A stretch of DNA of 64,000 bases. Origin: Macrostomum hystrix (Eukaryota; Platyhelminthes; Macrostomidae). Location: assembly GCA_950097015.1 (NCBI GenBank), contig CATNEN010000038.1, forward strand, positions 930,001 to 994,000. Direction: 5' to 3'. Shown piece by piece: positions 46,127 to 56,432 of this stretch (positions are counted from its first letter, which is position 1; each line of letters starts with the position of its first letter). A model generated the notes under the pieces. That model made no database searches and was not told the DNA's origin. It saw only the letters and a list, made by a program, of their open reading frames with translations. A program made the position numbers and the translations under genes.

Positions 46127-48786
46127 ATGCCAGAGGAAGAAATTCAGATGAGCGACATTAAGTGCTCTTGTGCAACAAGTACTCCGAGTATTGAAATTAG
46201 ATATTCCAATGAGCTTTCCAACCAGAGCTCCAACGTCAGCCTTAAACAAAGCCAAAGGACCAAAAAGCTGCAGCAGTCGAAGCTGCACAATAATTTGAAG
46301 CTTGCCGCGGCAGACCTGATGGCCCTGTGGACGCCGGTGGCAATCTGTTTATTGTTGGCCAGCGCCAAGACTCTCATTCGTAATTTCGGACGACACGACG
46401 ATTTCGAATCGGTGCGCGCTGTCGGTGAGTCGCCACTTCTCGAAGCAGAGGTTGAGCTGAACGCCGAGCGGGTCGCGTTGTCGAATTCGGATGTCTTTAC
46501 CAAAACGTCCCTGTTGCTCGCTGTCTGCTTGATTGCCGTAGTGGCCATCGTGGTCGCGACCTTTATTGTGGTTATGCTGCTAAAAAATAACTGCTTCCTC
46601 TGTTTGAAAGGCTACATCACCATCGCGTTTGTGTCTTTGGGGGTCCATTTTTCCATCTTCTGGTTCTACACTGCAGCCAATGCCTTGAAATTTCCGATAG
46701 ACTGGATTACCATGACGATTTTGACCTTCAACTTTCTCGGTGAGTTAAGGGTTTCACTCATGACTTAAAGTTCGGGAGTTCTATTCTTAACTCCTCACGA
46801 ACAATTTGCGTGCTATATAAAGACACTGGACATTGCAATGCCTCAATTTACCCAGCTGTTAAATGGATACCAGCGTCAGCTGCGGTAATTGAGGGTGGGT
46901 TTCGCGTTTCTTAAGTCCATGGACTCAACAGCCGTACGCAGCCTTTAAGATGCGCCGCGCAATAGCTGCGGCTGTGCTGTCGGCTGCACATCTGACCCCA
47001 TTGCGGTTATTATTGCTGCTATTATTATAGAATATAGCATTAATCCGCCTAGCTCTGTTGGGTCATGTGCAGTCAGTGGCATAGCTGCAGCTGCTCAAAG
47101 GTCTACAGCTGTACAGTCCACAGAATGAAGAAGCCGCAAGCCTATATTTTCAACTGAGCTTGATGCTGGTACCAATATGCATACAGGTGAGAGAGCTCAA
47201 TGGGTAATTAATATACGTGCCTTGCTCAAGTGCTAATCGCTTACCTGGGCAGAGTACTCAACATCTCCGTCAGAAGCTAGAGTTCTGACTGACAGTCTCA
47301 TTTTCAAGCGATTATCGATATTCGAACCAACCCAACCTCTAGTGCTCATCGCTATATCGATCGGTTTCGCCAAAGCAGCTCCGAGATGCCTAGTCCAAGT
47401 CGTTCACGTGATCCTCTGTGCCACAGTCGCCTACATCATCGCGAACCTCATTCTGGGCGGCAGTTTTGCTTACGCCAGTGTACTTTGCGGTGCGGTCTCG
47501 CTGTGGGACCTGTTTGCGGTTCTCTGCCCCCGAGGTCCCCTAAACAGAATTATTCAAATGGCTGAAGGGCAAAGCGGAGTCACCGACTTTTTGCAGTCGC
47601 TAGTGTACACTGCCGCAGTGTGGACTGCCACCGTGGTTTGTATAGCTATGCTCTTGCTGCTCTTGCTTGCCCCATGCAGACTCTGTGACCATTTTGCCCA
47701 AACAGTCAACGACACAACCTAGCTCAAATAGTCACTAAAATTCGAGCAAAATGCTTTTGACAACAACAAGAAACGCAAGACCCAAGCGGGCAAACGAAGT
47801 CCACCCGATTAGCTGTTTACTCAAAAAACAGCCCACGGATCTCCGGGTGCGAGCACCGGAACCAACCCCACAAGGTGAGGAGCAGGACGTCCTGAACAGG
47901 CTGCGTGAAGTAGCTCTCGGCCCGCCATAATAATAATAATAATCATAATCATAACTGAAGGAAGGCTGCGGGAATCACACATCATTTGGTGACACTAGAC
48001 CCACAACTGACTCCAGAGCACACTGCACGGACACAGATACTGTACGCAGGCACACGCTCACACAGGGTGCAGTGTACATCTGCCCTGACTTTCTCATCGT
48101 CAGGCAGTGTTCACTTTCTCTTTGCCTTGGAATTGGCCTTTGACGGAGTAAATCATGACAAGCCACCAAGCCTTCTCTCCGTGGCTGCACCCCAAATTAA
48201 TGTGACCTCACCGCGGAATCGAGCTCAGGGACCCCATTGTGAGAGGCAAACGCGATATCCGCTCTGCCTCTCACCCCCTTGATCGGCCCTCTAGTACATG
48301 GCCTCGTTCCTGACGCTCTTGACGACAGATTTTTCGGTGGAAATTACCAAACAGCTATTCCATTCATTCCAAAGGGAAAATGCGTCGTTAACTTTTTAGT
48401 AGACACTCGTATTTTGCTATAAAAGGCACTCTATTAGAAAGTGTCAGGTGTATCAAGGCATTCGCTTTGTCCACTCATTCCAGGTTGTCACAGCCAAGCC
48501 GGAGAAGCCGCTTCGCCGTGGCTCCAGGCTCGGCCTGGGGGACTTCATCTTCTATGGCATTCTGGCCGCCGCGGCCACTAAAGAGTGTGGACCGGCGGGC
48601 GGGCTGGCCTGCTACCTGGCGCTGAAGTTCGGCTTCTGCCTCACCCTCGTCAGCCTGAAGCTGCGGCGCAGAGCCCTGCCAGCGCTGCCGCTGCCTGTTG
48701 CCGTCGCCATAACTACGGTCGGCCTGCTGAAGGGCAGCGGGCTTGCCTACTCCGCGGTTTTGGCCGAGAGACAGCTCATGCTGTGA
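46127..48786 (+). CDS. Divergent presenilin-family aspartyl protease
   Basis: Presenilin is the catalytic subunit of gamma-secretase, an intramembrane aspartyl protease with nine helices. Three exons are proposed: 46127-46739, 47343-47635 (or slightly longer), and 48484-48786. The joins are phase 1 and phase 0. The donor after exon 2 (gtttgt) is weak and the least certain boundary. The product is about 402 residues. Exon 1 has TM1 (LWTPVAICLLLASAKTLIRN), TM2 and TM3, then LKFPIDWITM, which matches VAVDYITV. Exon 2 carries SLWDLFAVLCPRGPL, aligned with the TM6 catalytic SVYDLVAVLCPKGPL, so Asp260 is kept but Tyr is replaced by Trp. Exon 3 has LGLGDFIFYG (catalytic Asp322) and ALPALPL, the PAL substrate-binding motif. 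The hydrophilic loop between TM6 and TM7 is very short, so the usual autoproteolysis site may be missing. SINE insertions lie in both introns. Confidence 0.88.
46850..47010 (+). mobile_element. SINE family B, head-truncated
   Basis: Matches the body and tail of family B (cccagctgttaa, then gtccatggactc, then cagccgtacgcagcc, then cggctgcacatctga). It lies in the first presenilin intron. Confidence 0.8.
47850..48325. repeat. Interspersed repeat C, copy 2, split by a SINE
   Basis: 47850-47930 (caaggtgaggagcaggacgt, ctctcggcccg) and 48282-48325 (cgttcctgacgctcttgac) match the two parts of repeat C at 20880-21062. The segment between them is a SINE A, which inserted into it. Confidence 0.55.
47957..48290 (-). 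mobile_element. SINE family A, near full length
   Basis: On the minus strand the tRNA-like head (box B gagctcgattccgcggtgag) leads through the full body to the tail tgtgattcccgcagccttcc. It lies in presenilin intron 2, opposite to the gene. Confidence 0.88.
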
Positions 48787-49548
48787 CCACCAGATCTGTT
48801 TATGCTGTGACCATCTCCGCATGCTGTGACCATCTCCGCATGCTGTGACCATCTCCGCATGCTGTGACCACCAGATCTGTTCATGCTGTGACCATCTCCG
48901 CATGCTGTGACCACCAGATCTGTTCATGCTGTGACCATCTCCGCATGCTGTGACCACCAGATCTGTTCATGCTGTGACCATCTCCGCATGCTGTGACCAC
49001 CAGATCTGTTCATGCTGTGACCATCTCCGCATGCTGTGACCATCTCCGCATGCTGTGACCACCAGATCTGTTCATGCTGTGACCATCTCCGCATGCTGTG
49101 ACCACCAGATCTGTTCATGCTGTGACCATCTCCGCATGCTGTGACCACCAGATCTGTTCATGCTGTGACCATCTCCGCATGCTGTGACCACCAGATCTGT
49201 TCATGCTGTGACCATCTCCGCATGCTGTGACCATCTCCGCATGCTGTGACCATCTCCGCATGCTGTGACCATCTCCGCATGCTGTGACCATCTCCGCATG
49301 CTGTGACCATCTCCGCATGCTGTGACCATCTCCGCATGCTGTGACCACCAGATCTGTTCATGCAGTGACCATCTCCGCATGCTGTGACCACCAGATCTGT
49401 TCATGCTGTGACCATCTCCGCATGCTGTGACCACCAGATCTGTTCATGCTGTGACCATCTCCGCATGCTGTGACCACCAGATCTGTTCATGCTGTGACCA
49501 TCTCCGCATGCTGTGACCATCTCCGCATGCTGTGACCACCAGATCTGA
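48778..49548. repeat. Composite 19/24-bp minisatellite at presenilin stop
   Basis: Two unit types alternate irregularly: a 19-mer (ctgtgaccatctccgcatg) and a 24-mer (ctgtgaccaccagatctg plus ttcatg). Both contain ATGCTGTGACC. The first unit overlaps the last presenilin codons CTC ATG CTG TGA. Frames through it in steps of 43 bp are artefacts. Confidence 0.95.
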
Positions 49549-50746
49549 TCATGTGACTGCATGCTTATCGTGTGACGAAAACATGAGTATCCGTTTATTG
49601 CTTACTGTGATCTGTTTAATTGAATACATATATTCGACCACTGATGCTGCAATATACTCAAGAATGTTTCAAGAATGTCCGAAATACGTTAATATCACAC
49701 CATAGACCTGCATTTGTATTTTTAATTGTAAGATATATCCAGCTACGAGCGTATATTGGTCCTTAAACTTTGCTACCAAGAAGCTCTTGGCACGATTTTA
49801 CAGCGCCTGAAACGATAGTGACGCGGCTTCGAAAAATAATTTTTTCAAGATACTTTTAAATCTACCAGTTGTTAAACTGCATATTAATATGAATATCACA
49901 GTCCTTGGGCAGGTTGTGAAGGGTTGCGTACTAAGTCTGAATAGCCTTGTGGTCAGAGCGTCGGACTCACGGTTTGAAGGTCAGGGGCTCGTTCCGAGTC
50001 TACTGGAATAAATTTGTGTCCTTTAGCAAGACACTTAACTCTGCATTGCTTCAGTTCACCCAGCTGTTATATTGGGTACCAGCATTAGCTGAGGTCATTG
50101 ACCGTGGCTGTGGCGTTCCTCCAGTCCATGGACTGAACTGCCGTACGCAGCCTTCAGATGCGCCGCGCAATAGCTGCGGCTGTGCTGTCGGCTACACATC
50201 TGGTCCAATTGGGGCAGGTGTAATCAATTTGTTAATTATTAACTATTAAATATGAAATGATATAGAAAAGTAGCCTTTTGATTCAGGAACTGTACATACA
50301 CATGTTCTAAATGGCATTCCTTCCAGGGAAGTACGGGGGTTGTGTGTGCAGGAGAGTTCGTTTTGTGTGCACGCAGGTCTAGCCAGCCATGCGTCCAAAA
50401 CTTGTCTTTCTCCATTTTTCTCTTCTTGCTAGGCTTGAAACGGCAAATATTTGTGCAGCAATATTCTGCCCCTTATGAAAATGTGTTCCGGTGTTAATGC
50501 ACACGCCCAGTGACAAGCTGCTATTTCGTTGAGGGTTAGGGTTTGAGGGTGAAACGTCTACCCACCGGGTACGCATCGCGGCTTCACGAGCTTGCAAATT
50601 TTGTTTCTGGTGGTAAAAGCTTGAGACTTTGCAACTGCGCAAAATTTTTTATATAGCGTGAAATTACCCTGTAAGATTAAAGATTATTTACCAGATCAAA
50701 AGAAACTATAGATACTCGAAGCCCGGTCACTAGCAACTGAAACAGC
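49549..50746. other. Intergenic with one SINE
   Basis: Holds a family B SINE (listed separately) and the upstream region of the MARVEL-like gene. A TATA-like ttttatatagc lies at about 50647-50657, roughly 95 bases before that gene's ATG. Confidence 0.5.
49935..50232 (+). mobile_element. SINE family B, near full length
   Basis: The tRNA-like head (TAGCCTTGTGGTCAGAGCGT as box A region, GCTCGTTCCGAGTC as decayed box B) is followed by the body agcaagacacttaactctgc, then ttcagttcacccagctgtta, and the tail ccaattggggcaggtgtaat. The body resembles the conserved core domains shared by many metazoan SINEs; the superfamily is not assigned. Confidence 0.85.
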
Positions 50747-53299
50747 ATGCTGCCCTCTTACTCTTCCGTTGTGAATCAGCAAGAAGAGGAGAATCAGCGC
50801 AATCAGCAGCAACAGCAGCAGCAGCACATTGTTGAGGAGCCAACAGAAGATCGAAATCTGGATACTGAACAGCAGCAGCCGCCCACATTTAGGCAAACTT
50901 ACGAGGGCCTGCATCAGCAGCAGCAGAGTTACACTCGCTCACTGCGTCTGCAGCAGCAGCAGCAGGTAACCCCGCAGTCAATTCGCGAAGGCCAGTTGGA
51001 GATGAACCTGGCTTTTCTGCAGAGTCCAGCCGGTGGCCTCCTTGCTGCCAACACCATCCTTGGCCTCGTGCTCGCGATCTGCGGCTCTGTGCCGCTGTGG
51101 AGTCAGACAAACGGCGGCAGCTTCTGCGTGTTCTCCGGCCTCGTGCACTTCGCCGGAGCCAGCTTCTTGTTCTTCGCCTACCTGTTCGGCTACGTGGATG
51201 TCATGCCCTGGTTCGCCAGGCCACTGGTGAGTCGTCGTCAGTTTTGGGTGTACTCTTGAATCGGATACCATTGCCTAGGAATTTACAAACGTCATGTGAC
51301 ACTTACTGCTGTACAGTCTTCTTCGTCTTATTGATCATCTTGATCTTCGTGGTCTTCGTGGTCTTCGTGGTCTTCGTGGTCTTCTGAGTCTTCTTGGCCT
51401 TTTGAGTCTTCGTGGTCTTCGTGGTCTTTTGAGTCTTCTTCTTCTTCTTCTTCTTCTTCTCTTCGGTCATCGTCGTTATTATGTCTTCGTCGTTTTCAAG
51501 GTCTTCTGAGTCTTCGTAGTCTTCGTGGTCTTCGTGGTCTTCGTGGTCTTCGTGGTCTTCGTGGTCTTCGTGGTCTTCGTGGTCTTCGTCGTTTTCAAGG
51601 TCTTTTGAGTCTTCGTGGTCTTCGTGGTCTTCGTGGTCTTCGTCGTTTTCAAGGTCTTCTGAGTCTTCGTAGTCTTCGTGGTCTTCGTGGTCTTCGTGGT
51701 CTTCGTGGTCTTCGTGGTCTTCGTGGTCTTCGTGGTCTTCGTAGTCTTCTTGGTCTTCGTGGTCTTCGTGGTCTTCGTGGTCTTCGTCGTTTTCAAGGTC
51801 TTTTGAGTCTTCGTGGTCTTCGTGGTCTTCGTCGTTTTCAAGGTCTTCTGAGTCTTCGTAGTCTTCGTGGTCTTCGTGGTCTTCGTGGTCTTCGTGGTCT
51901 TCGTGGTCTTCGTGGTCTTCGTGGTCTTCGTGGTCTTCGTGGTCTTCGTAGTCTTCTTGGTCTTCGTGGTCTTCGTGGTCTTCGTGGTCTTTGTGGTCTT
52001 CGTCGTTTTCAAGGTATTCGTGGTCTTCGTGGTCTTCGTGGTCTTTGTGGTCTTCGTGGTCTTCGTAGTCTTCGTGGTCTTCGTGGTCTTCGTGGTCTTC
52101 GTGGTCTTCGTGGTCTTCGTGGTCTGGTAAAAATAGTTCAATCAAAGAAATAACGCTAACGATGAATCATTAATGCGGGCAAGCGCTTACCCCTTGATTT
52201 CCTCCTAGATGAGTCCTTATTCTGTTCTTTATGTTTCCTGGTCTTCCAGTCGACCGCTCCGAGTCAAAATTACAAAGTAAAAAAAAAATTTAGGATAAAA
52301 CTGGTTTAGGACTGGGTGTTTAGGTCATGCCTGTTTGCACAGCGAGGTCAAACTTGATTTTTCGGCTGCATTTCAGGTGAACATTAACCATTATTTCTAA
52401 AAATAGCCTATGAGTCATCAAAGTAAAAACAAATAAATCAAAGTAAAGTAACATTACCTAAAGTAGCTCGTTGGACATGTTGTATATTTTACTACTCTCT
52501 ACACTCAACTTGTGTGCTTAAAATATAGGCAGGTTCGGCACCCCACTTTACCGCAGGCTCTGTACTATTATCTACTCAGCGCTGGCTTCAGCCTCATCGC
52601 CTTCGTATTCTCGGCCAGCACCGGCAACGGCCTCCTGCCTGCCGGCATCGCCGCCGCTGTGAGCTGCTGATTTGTTTAAATAAATCGGCTGATGCGGACT
52701 GCATTCTGACCATTCCGCTGGCCCTGAGCACCCTGAGTTGCATGCATACATATGCTCATAGTCAGGCACTGTACACTCTAACTGTGCCTTGGATGTTAAA
52801 TTCCACAAGCCGTCTGTCCGCGCCTGCGCCCCAAAATGAACGCGGCTTCGCCGTAGATTCGGGACGTTAGGGCCACTGGTCCTCCACTCAGCACCAATGA
52901 TTTATTGATTGATCCATTTTTTTGGGGGGTCAGTGGCAGAGCGGTTAACGCTTTTACCTCTCGCACCAAGGTCCCTGAGCTCGATTCCGTGGCGAGGCCA
53001 CATTCGTTTGGGGCTCAGCCGCGGAGAGAAGGCTTGGGGGCTTGTCGTGCAATTTACGCCCTTAAGGGCCAACCTTCAAAGCACTGTGAAAGTGTACACT
53101 GGCTGACGATGAGAAAGTCAGGGCAGATGTACACACCCTGTGTGAGCGTGTGCCTGCGTACAGTATCTGTGTGCGTGTGTGCTCAGGAGTCAGCGAAATG
53201 TACAGAATTGCCTCCTCGCTGGCTGCGGGTCTAGTGTCATCAAATGGTGTGTCATTGCCCGCAGCCCAGGTGTAATTATTAGTAGTATTTATATTTTTT

Positions 53300-53334
<35 letters not shown>

Positions 53335-53374
53335 CGATTTATTGATTGATTGATTGATTGATTAACCGATTGAT

Positions 53375-53407
<33 letters not shown>

Positions 53408-53609
53408 CCCTGGTTAATGGGTTGATCTAATATTTTTTATGTTTAATCTAAAATTATACTTGCAGCTTAGAGACCTCATTTATTTCCTTCCTCAGGTATT
53501 TTCATTCCTGGCCTTAGCAGTGGACATTGTGCTAATTGTTCTCAGCTACATGGCACTAAAGCTTGGCTACAGGGTGGTCCAATCCGACCAGGAGGCTTTG
53601 GTGACCTGA
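50747..53609 (+). CDS. MARVEL-like four-helix membrane protein
   Basis: Three exons, 50747-51226, 52557-52658 and 53496-53609, join in phase 0 with gtgagt/gtgagc donors and AG acceptors. The product is 231 residues. The N-terminal 90 residues are cytosolic, with several CAG-coded Gln runs. Four hydrophobic helices follow at about 97-118, 125-150, 161-182 and 195-214, and a short polar tail ends SDQEALVT. The helix count, spacing and termini inside fit MARVEL proteins (MAL, CKLF/CMTM, plasmolipin), which act in membrane apposition and vesicle transport. There is no diagnostic motif, so the subfamily is open. Intron 1 contains an 800-bp 9-bp tandem array, and intron 2 contains two SINEs and a tetranucleotide repeat. 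Confidence 0.72.
51310..52130. repeat. 9-bp tandem array (gtcttcgtg) in MARVEL-like intron
   Basis: About 90 units of gtcttcgtg with occasional variants (gtcgttttcaag, gagtcttcg). Since 9 is divisible by 3, long frames (Asp/His/Glu, Thr/Lys, Arg/Gly/Leu) run through it on both strands. It lies in an intron and lacks splice or start support, so these are not called as genes. The strand asymmetry is strong: one strand is pyrimidine/G-rich. Confidence 0.95.
52735..52895 (-). mobile_element. SINE family A, fragment
   Basis: A diverged minus-strand piece (ggcactgtacactctaactg, gcgccccaaaatgaacgcgg, cttcgccgtagattc) that matches the head and middle of family A. It sits head to head with the full copy that follows. 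Confidence 0.65.
52925..53275 (+). mobile_element. SINE family A, full length
   Basis: The tRNA-like head has box A GTGGCAGAGCGGTTAACGC and box B GAGCTCGATTCC. It is followed by the body (ggggctcagccgcggagaga, then ctgacgatgagaaagtcagg, then tgcctgcgtacagtatctgt) and the tail attgcccgcagcccagg. This copy defines the family; partial copies lie at 4.8, 13.2, 35.2, 48.0 and 52.7 kb. Confidence 0.9.
53303..53408. repeat. (ATTG)n microsatellite
   Basis: Tetranucleotide run attgattg with a few interruptions (gatcgatt, aaccgatt), in MARVEL-like intron 2, directly behind the full-length SINE A. Confidence 0.97.
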
Positions 53610-53761
53610 GCAGTGTTTGTGCATAATTTGAAAGCGTGTTTGCGTAGAAATGTTTCTCTGCGCAACTGACATTGTGACATGTCTAACGCAACAACCTTGT
53701 ACCTGAGACTGAGAGTTTAAGATGCGGCAATATTTATTCTCTACAAACAATTGAAAAAGCT

Positions 53762-54715
53762 GCGAGGCAGTTGGGTCAGATGTGAGGCAGTTGGGTCAGA
53801 TGTGAGGCAGTTGGGTCAGATGTGAGGCAGTTGGGTCAGATGTGAGGCAGTTGGGTCAGATGTGAGGCAGTTGGGTCAGATGTGAGGCAGTTGGGTCAGA
53901 TGTGAGGCAGTTGGGGGGTCAGATGTGAGGCAGTTGGGTCAGATGTGAGGCAGCTGGGTCAGATGTGAGGCAGTTGGGTCAGTGTGGGACAGTTGGGTCA
54001 GATGTGAGGCAGTTGGGTCAGATGTGAGGCAGTTGGGTCAGATGTGAGGCAGTTGGGTCAGATGTGAGGCAGTTGGGTCAGATGTGAGGCAGTTGGGTCA
54101 GATGTGGGGCAGTTGGGTCAGATGTGAGGCAGTTGGGTCAGATGTGGGACAGTTGGGTCAGATGTGGGACAGTTGGGTCAGATGTGAGGCAGTTGGGTCA
54201 GATGTGGGGCAGTTGGGTCAGATGTGAGGCAGTTGGGTCAGATGTGGGACAGTTGGGTCAGATGTGAGGCAGTTGGGTCAGTGTGGGACAGTTGGGTCAG
54301 ATGTGAGGCAGTTGGGTCAGATGTGGGACAGTTCGGTCAGATGTGAGGCAGTTGGGTCAGATGTGAGGCAGTTGGGTCAGATGTGAGGCAGTTGGGTCAG
54401 ATGTGAGGCAGTTGGGTCAGATGTGAGGCAGTTGGGTCAGATGTGGGGCAGTTGGGTCAGATGTGAGGCAGTTGGGTCAGATGTGAGGCAGTTGGGTCAG
54501 ATGTGAGGCAGTTGGGTCAGATGTGAGGCAGTTGGGTCAGATGTGAGGCAGTTGGGTCAGATGTGAGGCAGTTGGGTCAGATGTGAGGCAGTTGGGTCAG
54601 ATGTGAGGCAGTTAGATCAGATGTGAAGCAATTGGGTCAGATGTGAGGCAGTTCGGTCAGATGTGAGGCAGTTGGGTCAGATGTGGGACAGTTGGGTCAG
54701 ATATGTGGCAGTTGG
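53762..54715. repeat. 20-bp minisatellite, about 47 units
   Basis: Units of gtgaggcagttgggtcagat with gtgggac and gtggggc variants. It starts about 150 bases after the MARVEL-like stop. Confidence 0.97.
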
Positions 54716-56432
54716 ATTACTGGTTTGTTTTCTGCACTCCAGACTCCGGATGCCTGAAGCATTCAAATTGTTTTTTTCTAAGATGAATTCTAAGTTGTTA
54801 TCCTGTCCCGCTCCTTCAGTTTTCTACGTGTTTTTTGCCTTGCCATAAAATAGTTATCACGTGTCACACACACATTCTCGTTCAACTTTTCAAACTTAGG
54901 TTTTCCCACTTTTGTATTATTCTGAAGCGATTCGCTAAGCGCTACTTTAAGTAGTAGAAATATTCGAAAAGTTTAAATTTCTCTTTTGCCTTTTCATAGC
55001 AACCAGTATTATCATCAGTACTATAATGTTTTGTATTAATTGTTAGCAGTATGACCTGGGTCTGCGCGAAGACTCAGAAAAAACAGAGTTTTTCTTAGCT
55101 CAAATTTATTGCCGTATCTTGTATGCCTTTGAATTTCACAACAAAAACATGGCCCTACAAAGTTTCTGTTGTGTGTGAAACTTTAAACCCATTTTGGCAT
55201 GTACTAAGCCTTCAATAAAATGTTATAATACTCGATCACATTCGGCATTTTACATAACTTATTAATTGGGGTGTAAATATTGTGACAGAACTATGGACCT
55301 GTCAGTCTCAACTGGCGCGAATCGATAATTAGATAATTAGAAGATGGACTCAGCACTGTCACTACCTGCAGGGGGTCCCAGAGCAGGTTCATTGCTACGA
55401 GGTGACTGGTGTTTATTCCCGCCTAACACCGCTAGCACAGTTCAGGACTTAACAGCGGGACACAATGCACCAGTGCCGAGGTATATTTGCTCACCCATCA
55501 AAGCCCGTTCAGCAATCAAGTAATGACAGCCTGCCAGCAGCGTATCGGCATTCGCAAATTAATCAGAGAAGCCCAACGGCAGTGTCTGGGGATTTTATCT
55601 GGGGATTTTATCTGGGGATTGACCAGACCTTCACAGTGCGTTATATAATTTTTACAGGAATGTACTTTCACTTTTATACTTTACCTAGAATTTAAGTTAC
55701 GTGAAATTGGAATCTGCAGGCAGTAAATTAAAATCTTAAATGGGTGTTTGATAATGGGGAATGGGACCTGACAGCTGCGACACACCTGCTGTTGCTCAGA
55801 CTGTCATTCGTACCCCCATCGGTGCTTGTAAGAGTTTTAAGCCAGAGATTTTTTTACGGGCCTTCATCTGAGTCTGAACTGTTCTTCTGCAATCCAAGTG
55901 AATTTGGTGCACAATTATGAAATTCCACTAAAAACTTCACTTTGGCACGAAGCAGCGAGAGGGGTGTCTCAAGTCTCAGGTGCGAATAAAAGTAACTGCG
56001 AGCTGCTGCAAGATGGTGAGAGAAAAATAAGAAAACAGTAATAAGGGGCCAGTTCACAATGGGACCCCGCATGCAGGTCTGTCGCCTTTAGATCGCGCCA
56101 TCCCTCAGACAGAGTGACGCCTCGGGGCCCACTGGGCGACTCTCATTGGCTGGCAGCCCACCCCACTCCAGGCCTTCCCCCCACGCCCAGCAGATAGAGA
56201 TGGAACAGCCGGGGCTGCCAGCGCCCTGCTAAGCCTCGGATTCGACTGCCGCGCACGACCGAATCTTTGCCAAAGTTTCCTTTTGTTGCCAAGGCTTTCT
56301 AAATTCTCGTTGGAATTTGTCTGACAGTTTTTGCTATTTTAGCGATTCGAGCCCAGCGTTGGTTGCGAAGCTCAGCTTCCAGTAGAAGAGACAAACGAAA
56401 CGGAGCTCTTCTCACGACCAAGAGATCAACTG
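54716..56432. other. Intergenic; netrin upstream region
   Basis: No gene seen up to about 56.1 kb. The 56.1-56.4 kb part is GC-rich with an inverted CCAAT box (ctcattggctgg at about 56146), a plausible netrin promoter/5' UTR. No TATA box is obvious. Confidence 0.4.
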
